A stretch of DNA of 64,000 nt from Burkholderia arboris. GTDB taxonomy: Bacteria > Pseudomonadota > Gammaproteobacteria > Burkholderiales > Burkholderiaceae. A program made the position numbers and the translations under genes. A model generated the notes under the pieces. It saw only the letters and a list, made by a program, of their open reading frames with translations, did no database searches and had not been told where the DNA came from. Location of the stretch: positions 267,561-331,560 of the forward strand of contig NZ_CABVPX010000005.1 of the NCBI RefSeq assembly GCF_902499125.1. The letters run 5' to 3'. This document shows, one piece after another, positions 17,678 through 26,374 of this stretch (positions are counted from its first letter, which is position 1; each line of letters starts with the position of its first letter).

Positions 17678-19702
17678 ATGACACCCCGTTATCCGCATTT
17701 GACGACCCCGCTCGAACTCGGCTTCACGTCGCTCAGGAACCGCGTGTTGATGGGGGCGATGCATGTCGGCCTCGAGGAAGCGCCGAACGGCTTCGAGCGG
17801 ATGGCGGCGTTCTATGCCGAGCGCGCGCGAGGCGAGGCCGGCCTGATCGTCACGGGCGGATTCGCACCGAACGAGCGCGGCCGTCCGGCGCCGGGCGGCG
17901 CGATGCTGACGACCGAGGCGGAAGCCGAACGTCATCGCGTCGTGACGCGCGCGGTGCATGCGGAGGGCGGCAAGATCGCGCTGCAGATCCTGCACTTCGG
18001 GCGCTACGCGTATCACCCGGCGCTGGCGGCGCCCAGCGCCTTGAAGGCGCCGATCAACCCGTTCACGCCGCATGCGTTGAGCAGCGACGAAGTCGACGAG
18101 ACGATCGCCGATTTCGCGCGATGCGCGGCGCTCGCGCAGCATGCGGGCTACGACGGGGTCGAGATCATGGGGTCCGAAGGCTACCTGATCAACGAATTCA
18201 TCGCCGCGCGCACGAACCATCGCGACGACGCGTGGGGCGGCGCGTACGACAACCGGATCCGCTTCGCGGTCGAGATCGTGCGGCGCGTGCGCGCGCGCGT
18301 GGGCACGAACTTCATCGTCATCTACCGACTGTCGATGCTCGATCTCGTCGAAGGAGGTTCGACGCTCGACGAGGTGATCCGGCTCGCGCAGGCGATCGAG
18401 GCGGCCGGCGCGACGATCCTCAATACCGGCATCGGCTGGCACGAGGCGCGCATCCCGACCATCGCGACCAAGGTGCCGCGCGCCGCGTATGCATGGGTGA
18501 CGCGGCAACTGATGGGCAAGGTCGGCATCCCGCTCGTCGCCACGAACCGGATCAATACGCCGGAAGTCGCCGAACAACTGCTTGCCGACGGCTATTGCGA
18601 CATGGTGTCGATGGCGCGGCCGTTTCTCGCCGATGCCGAATTCGTCCGCAAGGCGCGGGAAGGGCGTGCGGACGAAATCAACACGTGCATCGGCTGCAAC
18701 CAGGCGTGCCTCGACCACACGTTCAGCGGCAGGATCACGTCCTGCCTCGTGAATCCGCGGGCATGCCATGAAACCGAGCTCGTGATCCGCCCCGCACGGC
18801 AGCGCAAGCGGATCGCCGTGGTGGGCGCCGGGCCGGCGGGCCTCGGCTTCGCGGTCACGGCGGCCGAGCGCGGTCATGCGGTGACGCTGTACGAAGCCGG
18901 CGCCGAGATCGGCGGCCAGTTCAACATCGCGAAGAAGGTGCCCGGCAAGGAAGAGTTCAACGAGACGCTGCGCTATTTCCGCCGGCAGATCGAATTGCGC
19001 GGCATTACGCTGCACGTCAATACGCGGGCGACCGCCGAGATGCTGCTGCAGGGCGCTTTCGACGAAGTGGTGATCGCGACGGGCATCGTGCCGCGCACGC
19101 CGCCGATCGACGGCGCCGGGCATCCGAAGACGCTTGGCTATCTCGACGTGCTGCGCGACGACAAGGCCGTGGGCCGCCGTGTCGCGATCGTCGGCGCGGG
19201 CGGCATCGGCTTCGACGTCGCGGAGTATCTCGTGCATCGCGACGGCGGCGAGCGTGGCGACGCGGACCGGTTCTTCAGCGAATGGGGCGTCGACCGGTCC
19301 TATGCGCATGCCGGCGGCCTGGGCCGTGCGCAACCCGAGCCGGCTGCGCGGCAGGTGCATCTGCTGCAGCGCAAGGCGTCGAAAGTCGGCGACGGGCTCG
19401 GCAAGACCACCGGCTGGATTCACCGCACGGCGCTGAAAGCGCGCGGCGTCGGGATGTCGTCGGCGGTGACGTACCGGCGCATCGACGACGAAGGATTGCA
19501 CGTGACGATCGACGGCGTCGAACAGACGCTGCCGGTGAACAACGTGATCATCTGCGCGGGGCAGGAGCCGTTGCGCGAACTGGCCGTGCAACTGGAGGCG
19601 GCCGGATGCAAGGTTCACGTGATCGGCGGCGCATACGAGGCCGCCGAGCTCGACGCGAAGCGTGCGATTCACCAGGGCACGACGCTCGCCGCGACCCTTT
19701 GA
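17678..19702 (+). CDS. fadH: 2,4-dienoyl-CoA reductase (NADPH)
   Basis: This 674-residue iron-sulfur flavoenzyme has nearly the same length as E. coli FadH. The N-terminal half is an FMN-binding old-yellow-enzyme TIM barrel (GFTSLRNRVLMGAMH, EIMGSEGYLINEF). It is followed by the [4Fe-4S] cysteines in CIGCNQACLDH and SCLVNPRAC, then the FAD/NADPH half with VVGAGPAGLGFAV and AIVGAGGIGFDVAEY. It reduces 2,4-dienoyl-CoA to 3-enoyl-CoA in beta-oxidation of polyunsaturated acids. The ATG is preceded by GGAG. The gene sits behind two PadR operators and is followed by a SnoaL-like gene, an arrangement not seen in E. coli. A dedicated substrate other than fatty acyl-CoA is therefore possible, because related enzymes reduce other enals and enones. 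Confidence 0.93.
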   Translation: MTPRYPHLTTPLELGFTSLRNRVLMGAMHVGLEEAPNGFERMAAFYAERARGEAGLIVTGGFAPNERGRPAPGGAMLTTEAEAERHRVVTRAVHAEGGKIALQILHFGRYAYHPALAAPSALKAPINPFTPHALSSDEVDETIADFARCAALAQHAGYDGVEIMGSEGYLINEFIAARTNHRDDAWGGAYDNRIRFAVEIVRRVRARVGTNFIVIYRLSMLDLVEGGSTLDEVIRLAQAIEAAGATILNTGIGWHEARIPTIATKVPRAAYAWVTRQLMGKVGIPLVATNRINTPEVAEQLLADGYCDMVSMARPFLADAEFVRKAREGRADEINTCIGCNQACLDHTFSGRITSCLVNPRACHETELVIRPARQRKRIAVVGAGPAGLGFAVTAAERGHAVTLYEAGAEIGGQFNIAKKVPGKEEFNETLRYFRRQIELRGITLHVNTRATAEMLLQGAFDEVVIATGIVPRTPPIDGAGHPKTLGYLDVLRDDKAVGRRVAIVGAGGIGFDVAEYLVHRDGGERGDADRFFSEWGVDRSYAHAGGLGRAQPEPAARQVHLLQRKASKVGDGLGKTTGWIHRTALKARGVGMSSAVTYRRIDDEGLHVTIDGVEQTLPVNNVIICAGQEPLRELAVQLEAAGCKVHVIGGAYEAAELDAKRAIHQGTTLAATL

Positions 19703-19744
19703 GACCGCTCGTTTCTTTTCCATCCGACGATACAGGAGACTTCG

Positions 19745-20185
19745 ATGACGCACGCACCGCTCAATGTTCATCCCGCCGTTGCGAAATCGCTCGACGCGTG
19801 GCACGCAATGATCGAAAACAAGGACTTTGGCGCGCTGGATGCGATCGTCCATCCGGATGCCGTGTTCCGTTCGCCGATGGCGTTCAAGCCGTACGGGCCC
19901 GCGCCCGCGCTGTTGATGGCGCTGCGTACGGTGATCACGATCCTGCAGGATTTCACGTATCACCGCCAGTTCGTCACCGACGACGGCAAGAGCGTGGTGC
20001 TGGAGTTCAGCGCGGCCGTCGGCGACAAGGCGCTGAAAGGGATCGACATGATCCGCTTCGACGACGACGGGCTGATCGTCGAATTCGAGGTCATGATCCG
20101 GCCGTTCAATGCACTGCAGGCGCTCGGCGCGGAAATGGGCGCGCGGCTCGGGCAGCAGTTGCCGACGTTCAAGATCGGCGGTTGA
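19745..20185 (+). CDS. NTF2/SnoaL-like protein
   Basis: This 146-residue cone-shaped alpha+beta barrel protein is of the NTF2/SnoaL type. Recognisable elements are the helix SLDAWHAMIENKDFGALDAI, HPDAVFRSPM, and the late strands DMIRFDDDGLIVEFEVMIRP. Members are small isomerases/dehydratases or ligand-binding domains; the function here is unknown. It lies 42 bases after fadH with an AGGAG ribosome site, so it is probably the second gene of the PadR-regulated operon. Confidence 0.82.
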   Translation: MTHAPLNVHPAVAKSLDAWHAMIENKDFGALDAIVHPDAVFRSPMAFKPYGPAPALLMALRTVITILQDFTYHRQFVTDDGKSVVLEFSAAVGDKALKGIDMIRFDDDGLIVEFEVMIRPFNALQALGAEMGARLGQQLPTFKIGG

Positions 20186-20230
20186 GCGGGGCGGCGGCTG
20201 CCGTGTCGCCCGGCCCGCCGCCGCCTGTCG

Positions 20231-21298
20231 TTAAGCCCGCGTCAGCCGCTCGACGAACCAGTCGCACACGAACGCGGTGCGCTCGGACGCGTGGTTGTAG
20301 ATCGTATGCTCGCCGTCTGGCCAGACCTCGAGCGTCGCATCGCCGCCCGTCGCCGCATCGAGAAACGGCTGCTGGTCGTCGAGCCGGATCAGCGGATCCT
20401 CGCCGCCGTGCAGCACCAGCAGCGGGCACGCGATGCGGTCGCGTCCGGACGAGAAGCTCATCCGCGCGAAGTTCGCCGCCACCGCGTCGGGATCGTCGTT
20501 GCCGAGCATCGCCGCGGCCTGTTCGACGAACGTGCGGAACGGCAGCAGCGACGGCGCCGCCAGCGCGCCGTTCACGCAACAGGCCGCGATCCGCCGGTCG
20601 CTCGCCGCGGTCGAAGCGGCCCACAATCCGCCGATGCTGTTGCCCCAGATACCGATCGGCCCGGGCACGCGTTCGGCGACGTGATCGACGAAGCGCCGAT
20701 AGGCCGCGCTCATATCGACGTCGACGAAGATCCGCTGTTCGAGCCGCGTTTCGCCCTGGCCGGGCCCTTCGGCGAGCAGCGTGGCGATGCCGCGTGACTC
20801 GAGCGCGCGTGCGATCGGCCAGTACGCGAAGCCCCAGCCGCTCTGGCCACCGAACACGATCACGGTGCCGCGCAGGTGTTCCACCGGCGGGCGAACCAGC
20901 CAGCCGATCAGGCGGGCATCGCCGAACGGCACTTCGACGCGTTCGATCCGTTTGTCGGACCAGCGCGCGAGTCCGTACGACGCGTCGACGAGCCGCGCAT
21001 AGAGCGCGCGCTTGCGCGGCACGTCGTGGTTGAACGCCATCTGCGCGAACAGCAGACCGGCGATGGCCATCGCCTGCGCGTCGGCGGCGGTGACAAGATG
21101 GCCGGCATCCGCCGCCTGCGTGGCGCGCGCGAGCTGCGCGTCGGCGAGCGCCTCGGCCGCGACATCCCAGGGTTCGCCGGCCGACGTGCGTGCGTGCAGC
21201 GCGATCGCGTCCGCGTAGTCCATTCCGCAATCGAGCAGGCGCGTGACGGGCATCGCGCGTTGCAGGGACAGCGCGAATGGTGACAGTTCGGTCGTCAT
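20231..21298 (-). CDS. Alpha/beta hydrolase (2,6-dihydroxypseudooxynicotine hydrolase-like)
   Basis: This 355-residue protein has a helical N-terminal segment (about residues 1-115) before the alpha/beta-hydrolase core. The core shows VIVFGGQSGWG (oxyanion region), the nucleophile elbow IGIWGNSIGGLW, the acid in LVLHGGEDPLI and the catalytic His in WPDGEHTIYNH. Length and plan match the FrsA/DUF1100-like group that contains 2,6-dihydroxypseudooxynicotine hydrolase, which cuts a C-C bond between a dihydroxylated ring and a ketone side chain. It is the last gene of the hydroxyquinol operon, 13 bases after the FAD monooxygenase. Hydrolysis of an acyl-resorcinol-like ketone to feed that monooxygenase is a reasonable inference, but ester hydrolysis is the alternative. 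A GGAGAT ribosome site supports the start. Confidence 0.8.
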   Translation of the reverse strand: MTTELSPFALSLQRAMPVTRLLDCGMDYADAIALHARTSAGEPWDVAAEALADAQLARATQAADAGHLVTAADAQAMAIAGLLFAQMAFNHDVPRKRALYARLVDASYGLARWSDKRIERVEVPFGDARLIGWLVRPPVEHLRGTVIVFGGQSGWGFAYWPIARALESRGIATLLAEGPGQGETRLEQRIFVDVDMSAAYRRFVDHVAERVPGPIGIWGNSIGGLWAASTAASDRRIAACCVNGALAAPSLLPFRTFVEQAAAMLGNDDPDAVAANFARMSFSSGRDRIACPLLVLHGGEDPLIRLDDQQPFLDAATGGDATLEVWPDGEHTIYNHASERTAFVCDWFVERLTRA

Positions 21299-21311
21299 GC
21301 GTGCATCTCCG

Positions 21312-22970
21312 TTACGAGGCGTGTGCGGCGGTGGCCGTGGCGGCGGACGGTTCGCCGGACGGCGCCGACCAATGCAGCTTGTCGCGCAGCGCATCGACGA
21401 GCGCGCCGAGATCGCGCAGGTCGGCCACCGAACCGAACACGAGGAAATCGGGCCGCCGGATATACGCGCCGATGCCGTGCGCATCCATGAACGCGCGCTG
21501 TTCGCCGTCGAGATCGATCACCGCATCCGGCGCGCACACGTCGTCGGCCAGCACGGCCACGTGACAGCCGAGCTGCGCGAGGAACGCGCGCTGCGCGTCG
21601 TCGAGATGGCGGCAAGGGTGCTCGCGCGTGACGAGCTGGAAGCCCTGGCCGACCACGTCGTCGAAGCGGCCGTCGGCCGCGCCGCGCCGTGCGCGCCCTT
21701 GCGGTGCCGGTGCGCCGGTCGTCGGCAGCAGCGTGCCGTCGGCTTCGGCGTGCAGGATGCCATGGCCGAGCTTCGGGAACGGCGGCATCGGCGGCATGTT
21801 GCCGGAGCGGAATGCCGCGTCACGCTCGGCGACCTTGCGCGGATCGTCCTCGTTGACGACCTGGCCGAGAAACAGCGACATCTGCGTGATCGCGGTCACG
21901 TGCGGGCGGCGCTCGGCTTCGTACGTGTCGAGCAGGTCGGCGGATGCGCGGCCGGTCAGCACGAGATCGAGCTTCCACGCGAGGTCGATGCCGTCGCGCA
22001 TGCCCGAGCATGCGCCTTGCCCCATGTACGGCATCATCGTGTGCGCGGCATCGCCCGCGAGCAGCACGCGGCCGGAGCGCCAGTGTTCGGCCATGCGCGT
22101 CTCGAACGTGTAGACGACATGGCGCAGCAGCTTCAGGTCGTCCGGGCCGTAGCCGTAGTGGTCCTTCAGCCACTTCCAGCCGGCTGCCTCGGTTTCCCAT
22201 TCGGCCGTCGATTCGTCCGGCAGCACGCGCAACTCGAAACGCGTGCGCTTCGTGCCGATCGGCATGTGCATGTACGCACGTGCCGGATCGCAGTAGATCG
22301 TCGTGCGCGCACAGCCGTCGCCGAGATCGCGCTTGTTTTCCGAATCGAGATTGAGCCAGCGCTCGTTGTAGCCGAAGTCGGAACGTTCGATGCCGAGCGT
22401 GCGGCGTACGAGGCTGTTCGCGCCGTCCGCGCCGATCAGGTAGCGCGCACGCATGGTGCGCGGCTGGCCGGTCCATTGCGCATCCTGGCCGCCGCGCCAC
22501 GGGCGTGCCGTGAGCGTCACGCCGTCGTCGTCCTGCTGCAGCGTGTCGACTTCCCAGCCGCGCAGGATCGTGACGTTCCGGAAGGTGCTGGCGCGCGCAT
22601 CGATCGCATCCTCGATGTCGGGCTGGTAGATCGAGATGTGCGCGGGGTAGCCGCATGCGCGGCCGGTCCAGTTCAGTTCGAGCAGCAGGTCGCCGTTCGC
22701 GTCGCGGTAGTGGTAGGTATCGACGGCCTTCGCGTTGCGCAGCGCATGATCGACGTCGGCGCTGGCCTGCACGATGCGCGCGGTTTCGCCGTCGATGTGC
22801 GTGAGGCGAGGCAGCCCGTAAGGCGTCGGCCAGCGTTCGAGGACGATCACGCGGTGGCCGGCGCGGCCCAGCATCGATGCGGCGACGAGGCCGGTCGGGC
22901 CGTAGCCGACGATCGCGACGTCGCACGACTCGACGGCGCCGTGACCTTGGCCGCTCGGTTCGGTATTCAT
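21312..22970 (-). CDS. FAD-dependent aromatic monooxygenase (group A, MhpA/resorcinol hydroxylase-like)
   Basis: The protein is a 552-residue flavoprotein hydroxylase. It has the N-terminal dinucleotide fold (VAIVGYGPTGLVAASML), the DG motif (YLIGADGANSLVRRTLG), the GD motif (VLLAGDAAHTMMPYMGQGAC) and a C-terminal thioredoxin-like domain as in MhpA and phenol hydroxylases. A second in-frame ATG (MNTEP) was chosen over one five codons earlier because GGAGAC sits eight bases before it. It lies in an operon with maleylacetate reductase and an intradiol dioxygenase, so it probably hydroxylates resorcinol or a related diphenol to hydroxyquinol (1,2,4-benzenetriol). The precise phenol is not readable from the sequence. 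Confidence 0.88.
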   Translation of the reverse strand: MNTEPSGQGHGAVESCDVAIVGYGPTGLVAASMLGRAGHRVIVLERWPTPYGLPRLTHIDGETARIVQASADVDHALRNAKAVDTYHYRDANGDLLLELNWTGRACGYPAHISIYQPDIEDAIDARASTFRNVTILRGWEVDTLQQDDDGVTLTARPWRGGQDAQWTGQPRTMRARYLIGADGANSLVRRTLGIERSDFGYNERWLNLDSENKRDLGDGCARTTIYCDPARAYMHMPIGTKRTRFELRVLPDESTAEWETEAAGWKWLKDHYGYGPDDLKLLRHVVYTFETRMAEHWRSGRVLLAGDAAHTMMPYMGQGACSGMRDGIDLAWKLDLVLTGRASADLLDTYEAERRPHVTAITQMSLFLGQVVNEDDPRKVAERDAAFRSGNMPPMPPFPKLGHGILHAEADGTLLPTTGAPAPQGRARRGAADGRFDDVVGQGFQLVTREHPCRHLDDAQRAFLAQLGCHVAVLADDVCAPDAVIDLDGEQRAFMDAHGIGAYIRRPDFLVFGSVADLRDLGALVDALRDKLHWSAPSGEPSAATATAAHAS

Positions 22971-23020
22971 GTGGGTTGTCTCCATGACGGGTTCGTTTGT
23001 TGGTGTGTCGTGTGGGCGCC

Positions 23021-24088
23021 TCAGTGCGCGGTCGAGCCGGGCAGGTTGCCGTCGAAGGCATCCTGCAGCAGCGCGCGCAGGCCGTCGCGTTCGATCGGGC
23101 GCGGGTTCCAGTACGGATTGGCGGCCGCGAGATCGGCCGCGCGATCGAGGTCGGTTTCCTGCATGCCGATCGCTTTCAACGAAACCGGTGCGCCGTTGTC
23201 GAGCGCCAGTGCATAGAGGCCGCGCGCCGCGTCGTTCGTGCCGATCGCGCGGGCGATCCGCTGCATCGCGTCAGGCGCGTGCGCCGCGTTGTATGCGAGC
23301 GCATGTGGCAGCACGACCGTGTGGGTCGGCGCGTGCGGCAGATTGAAACTGCCGCCGAGCGTGTGACAGAGCTTGTGGTGCAGCGCCATGCCGACGTTGC
23401 CGAGCACCATTGCGCACAGCCAGGCGCCGTAGAGGGCGTCGCTGCGCGCGGCGAGATCGGCGGGATCGCGCCGCACACCGGGCAGGCCGTGCGCCAGCGC
23501 GCGAATGCCTTCCTCGGCCACGAGGCTCATGACCGGATTCGCGTTGTTCGCGTACAGGCCTTCCGCTGCGTGCGCGATCGCATTGAGGCCGCTCGTCACC
23601 GACAGCTCGACCGGCAGCGTCACGGTGAGCGCGGGATCGTAGATCACCGTCTTCGGCAGCACGCGGGCGTCGGTGCCGGTGCGCTTGAGGCCGCCTTCGG
23701 TCAGCCCGTAGATCGGCGTCATTTCGCTGCCGGCGTACGTCGTCGGTATCGCGAGGATCGGCAGGCTGCTTTCGAGCGCGATCGCTTTGCCGAGGCCGAT
23801 CGTCGAGCCGCCGCCGATCGCGATCGCGCAATCGGCGTCGCATGAACGGGCGAACGCCTGCGCATCGCGGGCGATCTCGATCGGCACGTGCATGGTCGCG
23901 CGGTCGTACAGCCCGGCGGCACGCGCGCCGAGTCGCTCGACGATGTGTTGCGCGAGCTCGCGCTGCTCCGGCGTGCAGAGCACGATCGCCCGTTGCGCGC
24001 CCAGTTCCAGCACTTCGCGTTCGAGGTGGTCGAGGCTGCCCGCGCCGAATATCACGCGTGCGGGGCGTGCCTGGTAGATGAAGTTCAT
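23021..24088 (-). CDS. Maleylacetate reductase
   Basis: This 355-residue enzyme is of the iron-containing alcohol dehydrogenase family. Signatures are the start YQARPARVIFGAGSL, the nucleotide region AIGGGSTIGLGKAIAL, TTYAGSEMTPIYGLTE, and the metal-region histidines in NAIAHAAEGLYA and MALHHKLCHTLGGSFNLPHA. These match maleylacetate reductases of chlorocatechol and hydroxyquinol pathways. It reduces maleylacetate to 3-oxoadipate with NAD(P)H, sending the ring carbon to the TCA cycle. The gene starts 8 bases after the Dabb gene in the operon headed by the ring-cleavage dioxygenase. Confidence 0.93.
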   Translation of the reverse strand: MNFIYQARPARVIFGAGSLDHLEREVLELGAQRAIVLCTPEQRELAQHIVERLGARAAGLYDRATMHVPIEIARDAQAFARSCDADCAIAIGGGSTIGLGKAIALESSLPILAIPTTYAGSEMTPIYGLTEGGLKRTGTDARVLPKTVIYDPALTVTLPVELSVTSGLNAIAHAAEGLYANNANPVMSLVAEEGIRALAHGLPGVRRDPADLAARSDALYGAWLCAMVLGNVGMALHHKLCHTLGGSFNLPHAPTHTVVLPHALAYNAAHAPDAMQRIARAIGTNDAARGLYALALDNGAPVSLKAIGMQETDLDRAADLAAANPYWNPRPIERDGLRALLQDAFDGNLPGSTAH

Positions 24089-24095
24089 GTCGTCG

Positions 24096-24398
24096 TTACT
24101 CCGTTGCGTAGTCGACCTGATGGCGCGCGATGCGCAGGCCCGTCAGTGCGTCGCGTACGCGTGCGTGTTCGGGATGCGCCGCGTAACCGTCCAGTGCTTC
24201 GCGCGATTCGAAATCGGCGACGAGAATCAGGTCGCACGCGTAATCGGTCGCGCTGAAATCCGCGCCGACCTCGAGGTGCGTCATTCCCGGAATCCGGCCG
24301 CGCAGGCTTTCGAACGCAGTTTTCACGCTGGCGCGCGCCTCGGCGCGCTCGCGGTCGGTTGCGCCGGCAACCTTCCACATCACGACGTGCCGGATCAT
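24096..24398 (-). CDS. Dabb (stress-responsive A/B barrel) domain protein
   Basis: This 100-residue single-domain protein is of the dimeric alpha-beta barrel type. The start MIRHVVMWKVAG and the later LILVADFESREALDGYAAHPEH are typical. The start codon overlaps the end of the dioxygenase gene by four bases (ATGA), so translation is coupled. Similar small proteins occur in aromatic and plant polyketide pathways as isomerases or cyclase-like helpers. Its role in this hydroxyquinol operon is unknown; it could act on maleylacetate tautomers. Confidence 0.85.
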   Translation of the reverse strand: MIRHVVMWKVAGATDRERAEARASVKTAFESLRGRIPGMTHLEVGADFSATDYACDLILVADFESREALDGYAAHPEHARVRDALTGLRIARHQVDYATE

Positions 24399-25276
24399 GC
24401 GGCACGCTCCGCGGGATTCAGCACGAAGTCGTAGTCGAGCGTGTAGAACGGCGTGTCCATCCGCGATCCGTCGGGCGCGATGCCCGGCGCATGCCGGACC
24501 CAGTCGGCGACGAGCGTCGAGCGCACGCCGAATACCGCGTCGGAGTCGAGATAGCGGTCGCCGTCGCGGAACACGTGCGTGATCAGCGTCTCGTAGCCGC
24601 GTGCCTGGATCATGAAGTGCAGGTGTGCGGGGCGCCACGGGTGGCGGCCGAGCGCATCGAGCATCGCACCGACGGGGCCGTCGTGCGGAATCGGATACGG
24701 CTCGGCGAGGATCGAGCGGAACGCGTAACGGCCGTCGGCGCCGCTGCGCAGCCGGCCGCGCGCGCGATGCGTGACCGACCCGTCGCCGGCCGGCTGCTGC
24801 ACGTCGTAGTGGCCGTCCTCGTCGGCTTGCCAGACCTCCAGCGACGCGTGCGCGATGGGCGTGCCGTCGATGCCGCGCACATGGCCGGACACGAAGCAGG
24901 GCTCGCCGCATGCGCCGTTCGCGATGTCGTCGAACATCGCGAATTCGGGGCTGCCGTCGACGTAGAACGGGCCGAACACGGTCGCCTCGGTGCAGCCGGC
25001 CGGTTTCGCGTGGTTCTGCGCGGTGACGAGCGTGGACAGCCCGAGCACGTCGGACAGCAGGATGAACTCCTGGCGCTTGTCGTCGGTGATGTGGCCGACG
25101 GCCGTCAAAAAGCCGATCGCCGATTGCCATTCGGCCTCGGTGAGCTTCGTTTCGCGGGCGAATGAATGCAGGTGCTGGACGAGGCTCGTCATGACCGTGC
25201 GCAGCCGCTCGTCGCGACAGCCGGAGAGCGACGCGATCACGGCCTGCGTGATGGTGTCTTCGTTGAGATTGCGCAT
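24395..25276 (-). CDS. Hydroxyquinol 1,2-dioxygenase-type intradiol dioxygenase
   Basis: This 293-residue non-haem Fe(III) dioxygenase has the N-terminal helical linker domain (to about residue 95) used for dimerisation, then the beta-sandwich catalytic domain starting at TVFGPFYVDGSP. Fe ligands fit a Tyr around YAFRSILAEPYPIPHD and the two His in GRHPWRPAHLHFM. The sequence type matches hydroxyquinol 1,2-dioxygenase rather than catechol 1,2-dioxygenase, which agrees with the neighbouring maleylacetate reductase. It cleaves 1,2,4-benzenetriol to maleylacetate. It is the first gene of the five-gene minus-strand operon, separated by 118 bases from the divergent LysR gene. Confidence 0.92.
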   Translation of the reverse strand: MRNLNEDTITQAVIASLSGCRDERLRTVMTSLVQHLHSFARETKLTEAEWQSAIGFLTAVGHITDDKRQEFILLSDVLGLSTLVTAQNHAKPAGCTEATVFGPFYVDGSPEFAMFDDIANGACGEPCFVSGHVRGIDGTPIAHASLEVWQADEDGHYDVQQPAGDGSVTHRARGRLRSGADGRYAFRSILAEPYPIPHDGPVGAMLDALGRHPWRPAHLHFMIQARGYETLITHVFRDGDRYLDSDAVFGVRSTLVADWVRHAPGIAPDGSRMDTPFYTLDYDFVLNPAERAA

Positions 25277-25354
25277 AGGGGTTGTCTCCTGATGTCGTTC
25301 GATGGCGCGTTGACGTAACATTAATTCCTCCCGGGATCGTAAAAAAGATGATTT

Positions 25355-25372
25355 GGAGGAGTTTTGTTCTCC
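25355..25372. promoter_or_regulatory. Candidate LysR operator in the hydroxyquinol divergent promoter
   Basis: An imperfect inverted repeat (GGAG at 25355-25358, CTCC at 25369-25372) includes TGTTCTCC, the same half-site as the perfect palindrome at 26360-26374 in front of the outer-membrane gene. It lies between the divergent dioxygenase and LysR genes, 23 bases before the LysR start. The shared half-site suggests that one regulator controls both promoters. Confidence 0.5.
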
Positions 25373-25394
25373 GCCAGGTGGAAGAATCGAACGC

Positions 25395-26318
25395 ATGGAC
25401 AAGTGGACGCAGATCGAGTTTTTCGTACAGGTGGCCGAGCTGGGCAGCCTGTCGAAGGCCGCCGAACGGCTCGGCATGTCGAGCGCGGCGGCGAGCCGCT
25501 GCCTGAATGCGCTGGAAGAGCGGCTGGGCGCGCGGCTCGTCGAGCGCACCACGCGCCGGCTGTGGCTGACCGACGCGGGGCATGAGTACCACCGGCGGTG
25601 CGTCGCGATCCTGACGGAGTTGTCGGAAGCCGATGCGGCCGTCAACGAGGCGAGCGTCAACCCGGCCGGCACGCTGCGCGTGACGGCGTCGGTGTCGTTC
25701 GCGTCGATCTACATCGCGCCCGCGCTGCCCGAGTTTCACCGGCGCTATCCGAACCTGAACGTGCAGATCATCGCGGCAAACCGCTACCCGGATTTCATCG
25801 AGGCCGGCATCGACGTGGCGATCCGTACGCGCGAGCACGAGGCCGATTCGGGCATCACCGTGCGCAAGCTCGCCGAGACGCGGCGCGTGCTGGCCGCGTC
25901 GCCCGGGTATCTGGCGAAGCACGGCGCGCCGGCGACGCCCGATGCGCTGGGCGACCACCGGCTGCTGGTGTACAACCTCGCGAACGATCCGTACGTGCTG
26001 CATTTCCGTCACGGCGCGAAGACGCAGTCGGTCACGATCAAGAGCGTGCTCGATGCGAACGAAGGGCAGGTGATCCGTGCGGCGGCGCTCGCCGGGCTCG
26101 GCATCCTGATCCAGCCGCTCTACATCGTCCACGACGACATCGTCGCCGGGAAACTCGTGCCCGTGCTCACCGACTGGCAACTGCCGGCGCTCACCGTCAA
26201 CATCGCGTACCAGAGCCGCCGCCATCAGCCGGCGAAGATCCGCGTCTTCACCGAGTTCCTGATCGAGCGCTTCGAACGCCTCGGGCTCGCGCGCAAATGG
26301 AAGGAAGTCGGCCGCTGA
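25395..26318 (+). CDS. LysR-family regulator of the hydroxyquinol operon
   Basis: This 307-residue LysR protein has an N-terminal HTH (QIEFFVQVAELGSLSKAAER, then MSSAAASRCLNALEERLG) and a C-terminal effector domain beginning near TLRVTASVSFASIYIAPALP. The start MDKWTQ is the conserved family beginning; an earlier in-frame ATG at 25353 would place the gene across the operator. It is divergent from the dioxygenase-led catabolic operon, so it is the likely activator responding to a pathway intermediate. Confidence 0.93.
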   Translation: MDKWTQIEFFVQVAELGSLSKAAERLGMSSAAASRCLNALEERLGARLVERTTRRLWLTDAGHEYHRRCVAILTELSEADAAVNEASVNPAGTLRVTASVSFASIYIAPALPEFHRRYPNLNVQIIAANRYPDFIEAGIDVAIRTREHEADSGITVRKLAETRRVLAASPGYLAKHGAPATPDALGDHRLLVYNLANDPYVLHFRHGAKTQSVTIKSVLDANEGQVIRAAALAGLGILIQPLYIVHDDIVAGKLVPVLTDWQLPALTVNIAYQSRRHQPAKIRVFTEFLIERFERLGLARKWKEVGR

Positions 26319-26359
26319 TCGCAAGCGGCCCGGCGCTGTCGCGCATTTCTCCGCATGAC

Positions 26360-26374
26360 GGAGAACTGTTCTCC
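26360..26374. promoter_or_regulatory. Perfect 15-bp palindrome before the MetA-like gene
   Basis: GGAGAAC-T-GTTCTCC is a perfect 7-1-7 palindrome 106 bases upstream of the outer-membrane gene. It shares TGTTCTCC with the site at 25355-25372. It is probably an operator for the adjacent LysR regulator or another dimeric regulator. Confidence 0.55.

Noticed and set aside
17399..19963. Long antisense open frame over fadH (854 codons)
   Set aside because: It is a high-GC shadow of fadH: Arg/His-rich, no domain, and the sense strand encodes a clear FadH.
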